Assembly (NCBI RefSeq): GCF_003020125.1
Contig: NZ_PYFW01000006.1
Location: forward strand, 248,001 to 312,000
DNA length: 64,000 nt
Reading direction: 5' to 3'
Origin: Bradyrhizobium sp. MOS003
Lineage (GTDB): Bacteria > Pseudomonadota > Alphaproteobacteria > Rhizobiales > Xanthobacteraceae
The position numbers were made by a program, and so were the translations under genes. Positions 17,907-25,876 of the stretch are shown here, piece after piece; the stretch's first letter is position 1, and every line of letters starts with the position of its first letter. The notes under the pieces were generated by a model, which saw only the letters and a program-made list of their open reading frames with translations, did no database searches and had not been told where the DNA came from.

Positions 17907-18152
17907 GCGGGCGCGCGGACGCCACGCGCTTTGGTTCAGAAGTGAACTCGGATTCGCGCCGCACTCAAATTGAGTAAGTGGCTCAAACGACTGAACTCGC
18001 ATCCGAAACTTTAATCCGCGGTCATACCAAATGATAGGGACTCTGCGCCGCAGGTGGCGTAGTGTCGGTCCATCACCGCAAGGCGCGTGGCATCGGTCGG
18101 TGATGAGAACGCCAATTGCGCTCGCGCCTTTCTGCAGCGAAGGGAGCACGCC

Positions 18153-18353
18153 ATGATGAAGCGGCGTCGTTTCAAACAGAGCACGACACTCAACGAAAGA
18201 CTCTCGGTGGAAGCCGAGCGCTGTCGCGAGGAAGCGCGCGCGCTCTCGCCGGGGCGCCGCCGCGAGATGCTGCTGCGCCGGGCGCGGCAGGACGAAACGG
18301 CCGTGCAGATCGAAGCCTGGCTGCGCTCGCCCGGCCTGAGGGCGCCGACATGA
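18153..18353 (+). CDS. Small basic hypothetical protein
   Basis: A 66-residue Arg-rich protein: MMKRRRFKQSTTLNERLSVE, then AERCREEARALSPGRRREMLLRRARQDETAVQIEAWL. GAAGGGAG precedes the paired ATGs. Predicted all-helical. Its stop overlaps the next ATG (ATGA), so the two small genes form a coupled operon. No function recognised. Confidence 0.65.
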   Translation: MMKRRRFKQSTTLNERLSVEAERCREEARALSPGRRREMLLRRARQDETAVQIEAWLRSPGLRAPT

Positions 18354-18580
18354 GCCAGCAATATCGCGCTTATCTCATCGGCGAGAACGGCGTCTTCCGC
18401 TCCGCCGAGGCGTTCGAGGCCCCGTCCGACGAGTCCGCCCTCAGCTTCGCGCGGCAGTTCGCGAGGCACGGCAAGGTGGAGGTGTGGCAGCTCGGCCGCA
18501 AGATCGCCGTGCTCGATTCCGAACAGTCTCCACCACCACCGCCGTCCGCGCGATCCGGACCGATACTGACCCGTCAATGA
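18350..18580 (+). CDS. Small hypothetical protein with beta-rich core
   Basis: A 76-residue protein: QYRAYLIGENGVFRSAEAFE, then APSDESALSFARQFARHGKVEVWQLGRKIAVL and a Pro-rich tail. The strand-helix-strand layout resembles the small DUF6894-like proteins of this lineage. Coupled to the preceding gene. It runs tail-to-tail into the DUF6894 gene, sharing 7 bases. Confidence 0.65.
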   Translation: MSQQYRAYLIGENGVFRSAEAFEAPSDESALSFARQFARHGKVEVWQLGRKIAVLDSEQSPPPPPSARSGPILTRQ

Positions 18581-18843
18581 TCGCGTGAGTGCGATTGCGG
18601 CGCGAGGCTGTCGATCTCGACGCAGAACTTCACCTGCAAGACGGGCCCGCTGGTGTCGCGAACGTCGATCACCATCTGTTGCCTGCCGCCATTGGGCGCC
18701 GCGGAAAACACGGCATCGCGCGCCATGTCGGCAACCGATTTGGCGGCTTCGGCCCGGGCCGCGCGCGGGCTCGACAATTCCAGCCCCTCCTCGTCCAGCG
18801 CAATTCCCTTGTCGTCGCGAAGGTCGAAGTAATATCGGGGCAT
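18574..18843 (-). CDS. DUF6894-type small protein
   Basis: An 89-residue protein starting MPRYYFDLRDDKGIALDEEG, the hallmark of DUF6894, followed by ARAEAAKSVADMARDAV and a final strand VLQVKFCVEIDSL. GGAGG lies eight bases before ATG 18843, which decides this start over ATG 18861. Function unknown in the family. Confidence 0.75.
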   Translation of the reverse strand: MPRYYFDLRDDKGIALDEEGLELSSPRAARAEAAKSVADMARDAVFSAAPNGGRQQMVIDVRDTSGPVLQVKFCVEIDSLAPQSHSRDH

Positions 18844-18978
18844 GTTCGTATCCTCCGCCATAATTAGGCGCGGGACGAGCAAAGGTTTCCCACGGGCCGA
18901 GAAATTCTGTTGGAGTCCAATGAGTTCCGGGAACGCAGCGAAGGGATTGATCCGGCAGGACGGGAACTGCACCGCGCC

Positions 18979-19227
18979 CTATTCCTCCGCGAGCTTGTGC
19001 TCGATATAGGCATCCACCGTCTCGGCAAACGAGCGTTGCACGCCGACCGCCACATCGTGCTGGTCCAGTGCGTCGCGCTGGAGCACGCGCAGGCCGCGCC
19101 CCCGGGCGCTGAGCGGCGCCGTGTTCAGATATTGATCGATGGCCCCTTTGGCGAGCGGGATGGCCTTGGGATCGCCCCTGGCGATCAGGAGCCTGAGCAG
19201 GCTCTGGCATTCGGCCAAACCTGGCAT
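18979..19227 (-). CDS. Small helical hypothetical protein
   Basis: An 82-residue protein (MPGLAECQSLLRLLIARGDP, then IPLAKGAIDQYLNTAPLSARG and SFAETVDAYIEHKLAEE). AAGGGG precedes ATG 19227. No membrane segment or known motif. A tiny gene lies 13 bases upstream on the same strand. Confidence 0.55.
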   Translation of the reverse strand: MPGLAECQSLLRLLIARGDPKAIPLAKGAIDQYLNTAPLSARGRGLRVLQRDALDQHDVAVGVQRSFAETVDAYIEHKLAEE

Positions 19228-19240
19228 GGGTTCAGCCCCT

Positions 19241-19345
19241 TTAGCTTTGCTGCGATTTCGGCTTCGGCCGCTTCACCGGCTGGGTGTGGGTGCCGAACAG
19301 CGCCAGCAGGAACGCGACTTCTTCCTTCGAACCGATCTGGATCAT
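19241..19345 (-). CDS. 34-residue hypothetical peptide
   Basis: Short ORF MIQIGSKEEVAFLLALFGTH followed by a basic Pro/Lys tail. GAGGAGAG lies upstream of ATG 19345, an unusually good site for a peptide this short. Probably the first gene of a small operon with 18979-19227. Confidence 0.5.
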   Translation of the reverse strand: MIQIGSKEEVAFLLALFGTHTQPVKRPKPKSQQS

Positions 19346-19579
19346 GAGTGTCTCTCCTCTTCGCTCCGTTGGTCGGAACCGGGCGGCAGCGAGTTCAGGA
19401 CAATCGGGTTTCAGCTCTGTTTCAGTCCTGTTTCGTCGCACCGAAACGCTGGTGGCAACCTGTTGTGTACACAAGTGAACTTGGCGGGCCCGGCCGCGGC
19501 GGCCCCTCCCGCTTCGCTGTTCTTTAACCGCAGCGCCTTAATGTCCGGGGGATTGAAAGGGCTGCGGGAGTTTGATGAG

Positions 19580-20350
19580 ATGGCCGTGAAGTGCGCGGGA
19601 TGTGCCGACGGGACGGAGTTGCCGTTCGCATTCAAGATGGCGTTCCAGCCGATCGTCGACGTCACCGGGAACAGGATCTGGGGCTATGAAGCGCTGGTGC
19701 GCGGCCCGAACGGCGAGAGCGCCCACAGCGTCCTCAGCCAGCTCACCGACGATCAGCTCTACCGCTTCGACCAGGCCGCCCGCGTCATGGCGATCGAGAC
19801 CGCGGGCAAGCTGTTCACCGATCCTCGCGCCCGCCTCTCGATCAATTTCATGCCGAATGCGGTGTACGAGCCGCGCGCCTGCATCCAGAAATCGCTCGAG
19901 GCTGCGCGTCGCGCGAATTTTCCCCCGTCCAATCTGATGTTCGAGTTCACCGAGAACGAGCGGATGAGCGATCCCGCGCATGTCGAGAACATCGTGCGCG
20001 CCTACAAGGCCCTCGGCTTCTGGACCGCGCTGGACGATTTCGGCGCCGGCTATGCCGGCCTCGGCCTGCTCGCCCGGCTACAGCCGAACCTGATCAAGAT
20101 CGACATGGAGCTGCTGCGCGACATCCATCTCAGCCACCCCAAGCAGGTCATCGTATCGGGCCTTGCGGCAATGGCGCGCGAGCTCGACATCACCGTTCTC
20201 GCCGAGGGCGTCGAGAACGAGGCCGAACTCACGGTTCTCAGGGCCGCGGGGATCGCGCTGTTTCAGGGTTATCATTTCGCCAAGCCCGGCTTCATGTCGC
20301 TGCCGGCGGTGCGGGGGTTTGGACAAACGGACGTGTCCCTCGCCGGGTGA
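19580..20350 (+). CDS. Stand-alone EAL-domain c-di-GMP phosphodiesterase
   Basis: A 256-residue EAL protein with no GGDEF, PAS or membrane part. Active-site elements appear intact: YEALVRG, SINFMPNAVYEP, LMFEFTENE, ALDDFGAGYAGLGLLARLQPNLIKID, TVLAEGVENEAEL and FQGYHFAKP. It should hydrolyse c-di-GMP to pGpG. An N-terminal CxxC (VKCAGCADG) may be a small redox or metal site. ATG 19580 is preceded by GGGAG; ATG 19541 is an alternative without a site. A strong terminator follows. Confidence 0.85.
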   Translation: MAVKCAGCADGTELPFAFKMAFQPIVDVTGNRIWGYEALVRGPNGESAHSVLSQLTDDQLYRFDQAARVMAIETAGKLFTDPRARLSINFMPNAVYEPRACIQKSLEAARRANFPPSNLMFEFTENERMSDPAHVENIVRAYKALGFWTALDDFGAGYAGLGLLARLQPNLIKIDMELLRDIHLSHPKQVIVSGLAAMARELDITVLAEGVENEAELTVLRAAGIALFQGYHFAKPGFMSLPAVRGFGQTDVSLAG

Positions 20351-20382
20351 GCCAGGTTCTGCTCGATCGCGCTTCATAGACG

Positions 20383-20416
20383 AAAGCCCGCGCGGATTGC
20401 TCCACGCGGGCTTTTT
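20383..20416 (+). terminator. Rho-independent terminator of the EAL gene
   Basis: Stem AAAGCCCGCG...CGCGGGCTTT with one mismatch near the loop, followed by TTTTTC on the plus strand, 33 bases after the EAL stop codon. Confidence 0.9.
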
Positions 20417-20470
20417 CTTGTTGTTTCCACGAAAACCCGGCGCCGTGGGTCCACGACGCCGGGCCTCGCC

Positions 20471-20551
20471 TCAGTGCATGTGGCCGATCAGATAAACGCC
20501 GCCACCGAGAACGATCACGGCCGGGACGGCCCAAAGCAGAATGACGGGCAT
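20471..20551 (-). CDS. 26-residue membrane peptide
   Basis: Short ORF MPVILLWAVPAVIVLGGGVY-LIGHMH, one hydrophobic helix with a His-Met-His end. GAGGAG lies seven bases before ATG 20551; an ATG two codons upstream is too close to that site. A clear site plus a full transmembrane helix argues for a real small membrane protein. Confidence 0.5.
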   Translation of the reverse strand: MPVILLWAVPAVIVLGGGVYLIGHMH

Positions 20552-20562
20552 CGTCATTCTCC

Positions 20563-20790
20563 TCAGTTCGTCGTGCAGACCTTGACGGTCTTCATGCCCG
20601 CCTCGGCCTCGGTCCTGGTCTTGTAGACGGTGTCACCGCTGACGACGGTCGTTTCCGTGGTCGTCGGCTTTGCCTCCGTGATGGTGCACTTCTTGGTCTT
20701 GATGTCCTGCACCACGTAGAACGACTGCGCGAATGCGGGAGCCGCGACCGACGTCAGAACGGCAGCAGCAACGATGGTCTTGATGTTCAT
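20563..20790 (-). CDS. Small exported hypothetical protein
   Basis: A 75-residue protein with a classic signal peptide MNIKTIVAAAVLTSVAAPAFA and a short periplasmic part containing two cysteines (KKCTITEAKP and VKVCTTN) that could form a disulfide. GGAGGAGG precedes ATG 20790, an extended Shine-Dalgarno suggesting strong expression. The 26-residue membrane peptide follows after 11 bases. Confidence 0.75.
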   Translation of the reverse strand: MNIKTIVAAAVLTSVAAPAFAQSFYVVQDIKTKKCTITEAKPTTTETTVVSGDTVYKTRTEAEAGMKTVKVCTTN

Positions 20791-20918
20791 GGTGTCCTCC
20801 TCCAGCAGCCCGGTCATCCGGATCTGTCTTTTTCAAACATCAAAAATTGCCACTTGTTCCCGGTCGAGCGTGAACCAATTCCCGCAGCCTGCGTTGGGTG
20901 TGGAAACCGGAGGCTTCG

Positions 20919-21113
20919 ATGCTGGATTTGAGACTTGCGACGACTTCGCTGGCGATGCTGATTGCACTGCTGTCCGTGGCTCTGGCCGATCCCGTCAAGG
21001 ATCAAGCCCGGCCTGCTGCTCAAGGCACCGCCGAAGCGCGACCGATCCGCGTCATCCTTCCCGCACCCTGGGAGCCCGCTACCACGCAAGCGGACGCACG
21101 ATCCTCGAAGTGA
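20919..21113 (+). CDS. Small exported hypothetical protein
   Basis: A 64-residue protein whose first 23 residues (MLDLRLATTSLAMLIALLSV...ALA) form a signal peptide; the remainder is short and Pro/Ala-rich (RVILPAPWEP). GGAGG precedes ATG 20919. Divergent from the exported protein at 20563-20790. Function unknown. Confidence 0.6.
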   Translation: MLDLRLATTSLAMLIALLSVALADPVKDQARPAAQGTAEARPIRVILPAPWEPATTQADARSSK

Positions 21114-21260
21114 CCCGGCCGCGCTCCAGCGATCCCGCGAGCCGTGCACGACAACACGGTTCCCCGGCGCGGAACGCATACTTTCACTGACCACTTTCAC
21201 CCTGCATTCACACCCCTGTCCCTAAACCTCCGGCCGATGAAACGGCAGGCAGGCAGGACG

Positions 21261-21587
21261 ATGTCCTTTGACCCGATGGCCGCCGCGGTCGACTGGCTTG
21301 ATGCCTACCGCGCCGGCGATATCGAGACGATTTTGGAGATGTACGCCGACCATGCGGTGGTCCGTTGCGGCTGCGGCGGCATGAAGACGGTCGCGGGCAA
21401 GCAAGGCCTGCGCGCCTATTGGGTTGACCGTCTCAGAAACTACCCGGCCTCCAGCCTCGACAACCTCCAGCCATCGGCGGACGGCACGGTCATCTCCTAT
21501 GTTGCGCAGGGCCGCGTCGTGAGTGCGATCCTGACCTTCGACACATCCGGGAAGATCGCCGCGCTCACATGCGGGCCTTCGAACTAG
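21261..21587 (+). CDS. NTF2/SnoaL-like protein, first of two paralogues
   Basis: A 108-residue NTF2-fold protein. SFDPMAAAVDWLDAYRAGDI, then ETILEMYADHAVVRCGCGG, GLRAYWVDRLRNYP and VVSAILTFDTSGKI match the SnoaL/ketosteroid-isomerase-like pattern. The same protein with about two-thirds of residues unchanged occurs at 29508-29843. A CGCGG cysteine pair in the cavity-lining strand is shared by both. No catalytic role can be assigned. ATG 21237 is an alternative start; ATG 21261 has AGGA upstream. Confidence 0.8.
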   Translation: MSFDPMAAAVDWLDAYRAGDIETILEMYADHAVVRCGCGGMKTVAGKQGLRAYWVDRLRNYPASSLDNLQPSADGTVISYVAQGRVVSAILTFDTSGKIAALTCGPSN

Positions 21588-21593
21588 CCATCT

Positions 21594-21785
21594 TCACGCC
21601 TTGCGCTTCTGGGTGACGAGCCGCAAGGCGATGCCGTGCTGCCAGGCACGCACCCTCACCGCCGCTTCGCTTCGATTGAGTTCGTGTGCGATCTCCTCCG
21701 GCCGCCGGCCTGCCTCGGCCAATGCCTTCAATCGCTCGTGGTCTTGCGCCGTCCATTTCTTCAACAGCGGGTAGCGGGATTGCAT
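21594..21785 (-). CDS. Small SANT/Myb-like DNA-binding-type protein
   Basis: A 63-residue basic protein, MQSRYPLLKKWTAQDHERLK, then LAEAGRRPEEIAHELNRSEAAVRVRAWQHG. The W-T-x-x-D-x-x-L, G-R-x-x-x-E-I-A and R-S-x-x-A-V-x-x-R-A pattern is that of SANT/Myb or GcrA-like three-helix domains. It probably binds DNA; targets unknown. The frame runs upstream to 21917 but loses domain similarity. Confidence 0.65.
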   Translation of the reverse strand: MQSRYPLLKKWTAQDHERLKALAEAGRRPEEIAHELNRSEAAVRVRAWQHGIALRLVTQKRKA

Positions 21786-22141
21786 GATGGAGAGTCGTCT
21801 CGCCTGCTCAACTATTCCAGCGACAATGGACCGGCTCAGTTGAAGTTCCAAAGTCGGCAAGCCAGCTGAACCGCACCCGACGGGCCCACTCCGTTCGGCG
21901 CGCGTCGAGAGCTTCAAGGATGCGTATCCGTCCCGCGCGGCAAGCTAGATGCGGCGATCCCGAACGGTATCAACCGCAGAGCGCCGCTAAACGGGACAAG
22001 CCGGCAAACGTTCCTAAATCTAGGCCGATGTACGCGGCATTCGCGAAACAAGCGCTGCGGCACCCGGAAGCTACGAACTCAAGCAACCAATTCGAATCTC
22101 ACTTGTTGTCGCCGGCACATTCACTGCCGGAGGACAAAAAA
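21786..22141. other. Intergenic region before the PepSY-like gene
   Basis: About 350 bases with no gene I can support. It must hold the promoter of the exported protein at 22142; the only clear element is GGAGG at 22130-22134. Confidence 0.5.
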
Positions 22142-22462
22142 ATGCGACGTCTTACTCTACTTGCCACGACCATGTTGCTGCTCGCAGCGGTGCCCGCAAG
22201 CGCACAGTCTCAGCCTGCCCAGAGCGGGCCGGGCAACAACGCCGTCAACAGCGCGGACCAGAACAACTCGAACAAGCCTGTTGCTGGCCGCAACAGCTTC
22301 ACCGAGGGACAGGCGAAATCGAAGATCGAAGAGGCGGGATATTCCAATGTCTCCGGCCTGCAGAAGGACGACCAGGGCGTCTGGCGCGGCAAGGCCGACA
22401 AGGCCGGCACCAAGACCGATGTCAGCCTGGACTTCCAGGGCAACGTCAATCCCGCCAAGTAA
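22142..22462 (+). CDS. Exported PepSY-like small protein
   Basis: A 106-residue protein with signal peptide MRRLTLLATTMLLLAAVPAS, an Asn/Gln-rich linker (GNNAVNSADQNNSNK), then SFTEGQAKSKIEEAGYSNVS and QGVWRGKADKAGTKTDVSLDFQGNV, the pattern of a PepSY-like domain. GGAGG lies seven bases upstream. It is followed after 40 bases by the glycine-zipper stress protein and may share its transcript. Confidence 0.75.
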   Translation: MRRLTLLATTMLLLAAVPASAQSQPAQSGPGNNAVNSADQNNSNKPVAGRNSFTEGQAKSKIEEAGYSNVSGLQKDDQGVWRGKADKAGTKTDVSLDFQGNVNPAK

Positions 22463-22502
22463 CGCGCCAGATATCGCGCAAAGCAATCAGGAGACCTGAC
22501 AA

Positions 22503-23129
22503 ATGACCACCACCATCTCTCGCCTCTACGACACTTACGCCGACGCTGAGAGTGCCGTGACCCGGCTCGAATCCGCCGGCGTGCCGCATTCCGACATCAG
22601 CATCGTCGCCAACAACTCCGACAATTGGTATGGCTCGAGCTCCGGCAAGGTCGACCGCGATCGCGACGGCGTCGATGATCGCGCCGAAGGCGCCGGGACC
22701 GGAGCCGGTATCGGTGCGGGCCTCGGCGGCGCGGCCGGCCTGCTCGCGGGCCTCGGCTTGCTGGCGATCCCCGGTCTCGGACCGGTCGTCGCAGCGGGTT
22801 GGCTCGCCGCGACTGCGGTCGGCGCGGCTGCCGGTGCAGCCACGGGCGGCATTGTCGGCGCCCTGACGGAAGCCGGCGTCTCCAAGGAGGATGCTTCGCG
22901 CTACGCCGAGGGCGTTCGCCGCGGCGGTACGCTGGTGACCGCACGGGTGCCCGACCAGGATCGCTCCCGTCTCGATGCTTTGTTGCACGAGCGCGCCGTG
23001 AACCTGCAGGAGCGCAGCGCGGCCTGGCAGAAGTCCGGCTGGAACGACTTCGATGCCGCGAGCCCGCCGCTTTCGCCGGAAGATATCGGCCGCGAGCGTC
23101 AGCTCTACGGCACGAGCACGCGTCGCTAA
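22503..23129 (+). CDS. General-stress-type glycine-zipper membrane protein
   Basis: A 208-residue protein with an N-terminal domain typical of general stress proteins (SRLYDTYADAESAVTRLESAGVPHSDISIVAN), a long glycine-zipper membrane segment (residues 64-128, GAGTGAGIGAGLGG and GAAAGAATGGIVGALTEAGVS), then SKEDASRYAEGVRRGGTLVTARVPD, which repeats the first fold. It probably sits in the inner membrane and responds to envelope or desiccation stress; that is inference from related proteins. A hairpin terminator follows. Confidence 0.8.
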   Translation: MTTTISRLYDTYADAESAVTRLESAGVPHSDISIVANNSDNWYGSSSGKVDRDRDGVDDRAEGAGTGAGIGAGLGGAAGLLAGLGLLAIPGLGPVVAAGWLAATAVGAAAGAATGGIVGALTEAGVSKEDASRYAEGVRRGGTLVTARVPDQDRSRLDALLHERAVNLQERSAAWQKSGWNDFDAASPPLSPEDIGRERQLYGTSTRR

Positions 23130-23151
23130 GCGTTCTCGGATAGCACGACCA

Positions 23152-23172
23152 GGGCCCCGCGGTGCGGGGCCC
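23152..23172 (+). terminator. Rho-independent terminator
   Basis: Perfect 9 bp GC stem GGGCCCCGC/GCGGGGCCC with a GGT loop, followed by TTCCTTTA, 22 bases after the stress-protein stop. Confidence 0.75.
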
Positions 23173-23365
23173 TTCCTTTATGCCGAACGCCGTGAGCAGA
23201 CTGCCAAATTGTCCCGGTGCTCTCATCCGTCCGATGCCTTGCCCGGCGGATCAAAACTTTATCTCAAATGCAGCAGAGCGGATTTGGCGAAATGCAATCT
23301 CTTCGCGCCATGCTGGGACATATGCTTGCGCGAATGCAATCGGGAAAGCGTCGGAGAGGTTGCCC

Positions 23366-23551
23366 ATGTACTACGTCGCCGCTGCATTGCTGGTGCTGTC
23401 GGGACTGTTCTACTCCGCGAGCCATCACGAGATCGGCTCGTTCGGCGTCACCATGTGCAGCTATGGCGGCGCGTTCTGTGATAACCCGCTGATCGTTTTT
23501 TCCGGCGCGGCGCTGGCCGCAGCCTGGGGCATGTTCGTCAGCATCAGGTAG
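23366..23551 (+). CDS. Small two-helix membrane protein
   Basis: A 61-residue protein with hydrophobic helices at residues 1-20 (MYYVAAALLVLSGLFYS) and 42-60 (PLIVFSGAALAAAWGMFVS) flanking a loop with two cysteines (VTMCSYGGAFCDN). GGAGAGG precedes ATG 23366. Function unknown. Confidence 0.6.
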   Translation: MYYVAAALLVLSGLFYSASHHEIGSFGVTMCSYGGAFCDNPLIVFSGAALAAAWGMFVSIR

Positions 23552-23771
23552 CGCGGCGGCGCAGGTTCTCGATCCCTGGCCCTCGACACCCCCGTGGGCG
23601 GGGGCCAAGCCTCACGGACCCGCCCGTGAGCTGGCGAGATCCTGCGATGATCACAATCTACACCTGCTGAATTAGGTTTAGCCGAAATTTCGGATTGCGT
23701 CGCGACGGGGAACTTTCGTTCCCTGATCAGCATTTGCTATGAAAGTAGCCGCGCCCCGACGAGGTCCGTTC

Positions 23772-25058
23772 ATGAGCGACAGCGCTCTCACGCCGACGAA
23801 ATCCGCGCCGACGCTGTTGCAAAGGCTGGGGCCGGGACTGATCACGGGAGCTGCCGACGACGATCCGTCCGGCATCGCCACCTATTCGCAGGCCGGCGCG
23901 CAATTCGGCTACGGGCTGCTGTGGACGGTGTTTCTCACCACACCGTTCATGATCGCCATCCAGCTCGTCAGCGCGCAGATCGGCCGCGTCACCGGCAAGG
24001 GGCTCGCCGCCAACATCATGCAGCTCGCGCCGCGCTGGGCGGTGCTGGGCCTCGTCGCCATGCTCGTTGCGGCCAACACCTTCAACATCGCCGCCGACAT
24101 CGCCGCGATGGCCGAGGCGCTCTCGCTCGTGATCGGCGGCCTCAACCACGAGCACGCGCTGATCTTCGCGGCGGGCTCCACCCTGCTGCAGGTCTTCCTG
24201 CCCTATCGCCGCTATTCGCCGGTGCTGAAATTCCTCACCTTGGCACTGTTCGCCTATGTCGCAACCGCCTTCACCGTCAAGATCCCGTGGAGCACGGCGC
24301 TGCTCGCCGCGGTGTGGCCGAAGGCCGAGGTCAATGCTGACTACCTGATGATGGTCGTGGCGGTGCTTGGCACCACCATCAGCCCTTATCTCTTCTTCTG
24401 GCAGGCATCGCAGGAGGTGGAAGAGATGAACCAGGGTCGGCGCGACAAGCCGTTACGCGACCTCAAGCGCGGCGGCATGCACGAGCTCGACCGCATCAAG
24501 ACCGACACCCTCGCCGGCATGCTGCTCTCCAACGGCATCGCCTTCTTCATCATCCTGACCACGGCGTCCGTGCTGCATGCGCATGGCATCACCAAGATCA
24601 ATTCGGCGACGGAGGCGGCCGAAGCGCTGCGGCCGCTCGCTGGCAATTTCACCTTCGCGCTGTTCGCGCTCGGCATCATCGGCACGGGCCTGCTCGCGAT
24701 ACCGGTGCTGGCGGGCTCGGCCGCCTATGGTGTCGCGGAGGTGTTCGGCTGGCACGCGACGCTGGAGGCAGAGCCACACGAGGCGGTCGGCTTCTACACC
24801 ATCATCGCCGCGGCAACCATCATCGGCTTCGGCCTCGGCTTCACCGGAATCGACTCCATCCACATGCTGGTGTGGAGCGCGGTGCTCAACGGCATCGTCG
24901 CCGTGCCCATCATGGCGATGATGATGCTGATCGTCTCGAGCGGCGCGATCATGGGCCGCTTCAGGGCCCGGTCGTGGCTGATCTGGCTGGGCTGGCTCGG
25001 CACCGCGCTGATGGCGCTGGCCGTGCTCGCTCTGCTCGGCTCGTCGGTGATCGCGTAA
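23772..25058 (+). CDS. Nramp-superfamily metal transporter with altered metal-site motifs
   Basis: A 428-residue protein with about 11 membrane helices. The first helix carries GAADDDPSGIATYSQAG, so the canonical DPGN of Mn/Fe Nramp transporters reads DPSG. The sixth-helix motif is GTTISPYLFFWQ in place of the usual A-x-x-M-P-H-N, so the metal-coordinating methionine is missing. Such changes are known in Nramp-related Mg transporters and other divergent members, so Mn2+/Fe2+ should not be assumed. ATG 23772 has GAGGT upstream and is preferred over ATG 23739. No regulator motif was recognised. Confidence 0.8.
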   Translation: MSDSALTPTKSAPTLLQRLGPGLITGAADDDPSGIATYSQAGAQFGYGLLWTVFLTTPFMIAIQLVSAQIGRVTGKGLAANIMQLAPRWAVLGLVAMLVAANTFNIAADIAAMAEALSLVIGGLNHEHALIFAAGSTLLQVFLPYRRYSPVLKFLTLALFAYVATAFTVKIPWSTALLAAVWPKAEVNADYLMMVVAVLGTTISPYLFFWQASQEVEEMNQGRRDKPLRDLKRGGMHELDRIKTDTLAGMLLSNGIAFFIILTTASVLHAHGITKINSATEAAEALRPLAGNFTFALFALGIIGTGLLAIPVLAGSAAYGVAEVFGWHATLEAEPHEAVGFYTIIAAATIIGFGLGFTGIDSIHMLVWSAVLNGIVAVPIMAMMMLIVSSGAIMGRFRARSWLIWLGWLGTALMALAVLALLGSSVIA

Positions 25059-25060
25059 AA

Positions 25061-25162
25061 CTAGACCGGTGACAGCGCCGCCGAGATCTGCGAAGCGATG
25101 ATGAAGGCCGCGAACACCGCCGGCACGCTGATGAACCGCAGGAATTGATCCATCGAAAGCAT
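25061..25162 (-). CDS. 33-residue membrane peptide
   Basis: ORF MLSMDQFLRFISVPAVFAAF, continuing IIASQISAALSPV, one hydrophobic helix. GGGAGA precedes ATG 25162. It converges on the Nramp gene, two bases from its stop codon. Probably a real small membrane protein. Confidence 0.45.
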   Translation of the reverse strand: MLSMDQFLRFISVPAVFAAFIIASQISAALSPV

Positions 25163-25200
25163 CTGTCTCCCAAAGACAAGAAGCGCCCTCGACCGTCGCG

Positions 25201-25311
25201 CTACTCCGCCCCTTGCCCGACGTGCTGCTCCGCTGTCAGAACCCGATCGGAAATGGCGGCTCCACTGATCGTGAGCAGCGCCAGAATCGAAATCATTGCC
25301 AGAAATTTCAT
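25201..25311 (-). CDS. Possible 36-residue membrane peptide
   Basis: ORF MKFLAMISILALLTISGAAI plus a polar tail. In-frame ATGs upstream (to 25401) would lengthen it. The ribosome-binding site is weak; kept because it lies in a run of similar small membrane ORFs on the same strand. Confidence 0.35.
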   Translation of the reverse strand: MKFLAMISILALLTISGAAISDRVLTAEQHVGQGAE

Positions 25312-25445
25312 GGCCGGAACGTCGCTTCCGATTGTGGCAAAACCCGTCAAAACCTGGTGCGATTCCGGGACGATCCCCGGAAAGATCATGGCGGTCCCCA
25401 CCGGGTTTCCACGGGCTCCGTGACGACGGTCGCAGGAGCGCGCAG

Positions 25446-25730
25446 CTACGGCGTCACCGGATTGATGGTCGGCGAGGTCTTTGGTCCCGGTCGCGCCGGC
25501 TCGATCGGCGATTTCGGATTGGTCGGGAGGACCGCGGCGCCAGCGGCCCGTGCCGCTTCTCCGGTGGTCGCATACATCGCAACATGAGCCGGCTGGGTCT
25601 TGGCGCGGCTCCAGGGTCCGTGATCGACGATGAGCATTGCTGCGATCGTCACGCCGGCTATGATCAGCGCGATCACACCGGGATGGCGAAGAGCGGCAGA
25701 CATCGAATTGGCAAAGCGAACACTTGTCAT
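25446..25730 (-). CDS. Small single-pass membrane protein with Pro/Ala-rich tail
   Basis: A 94-residue protein: N-terminal amphipathic stretch, one helix (VIALIIAGVTIAAMLIV, residues 19-35), then a Thr/Ala/Pro-rich tail ending TSPTINPVTP. No ribosome-binding site of note. Function unknown. Confidence 0.45.
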   Translation of the reverse strand: MTSVRFANSMSAALRHPGVIALIIAGVTIAAMLIVDHGPWSRAKTQPAHVAMYATTGEAARAAGAAVLPTNPKSPIEPARPGPKTSPTINPVTP

Positions 25731-25876
25731 CACGGGACCCGCTATTTTTGCTGTCGCCAGGTTAATTCAAAGCTGCCCCTCCCGGTTCCCGGCTCACTCC
25801 ACCTGGTTCCGATGACCAGGCCCATGGCCGCGCGAGCGCAATGCCGCCTGTCTTGAGGCGTTGAGCACATGACGCC

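Noticed and set aside
18011..19210. 399-codon minus-strand ORF.
   Set aside because: Shadow of several small genes on both strands with good ribosome-binding sites and family motifs (DUF6894 and coupled small genes).
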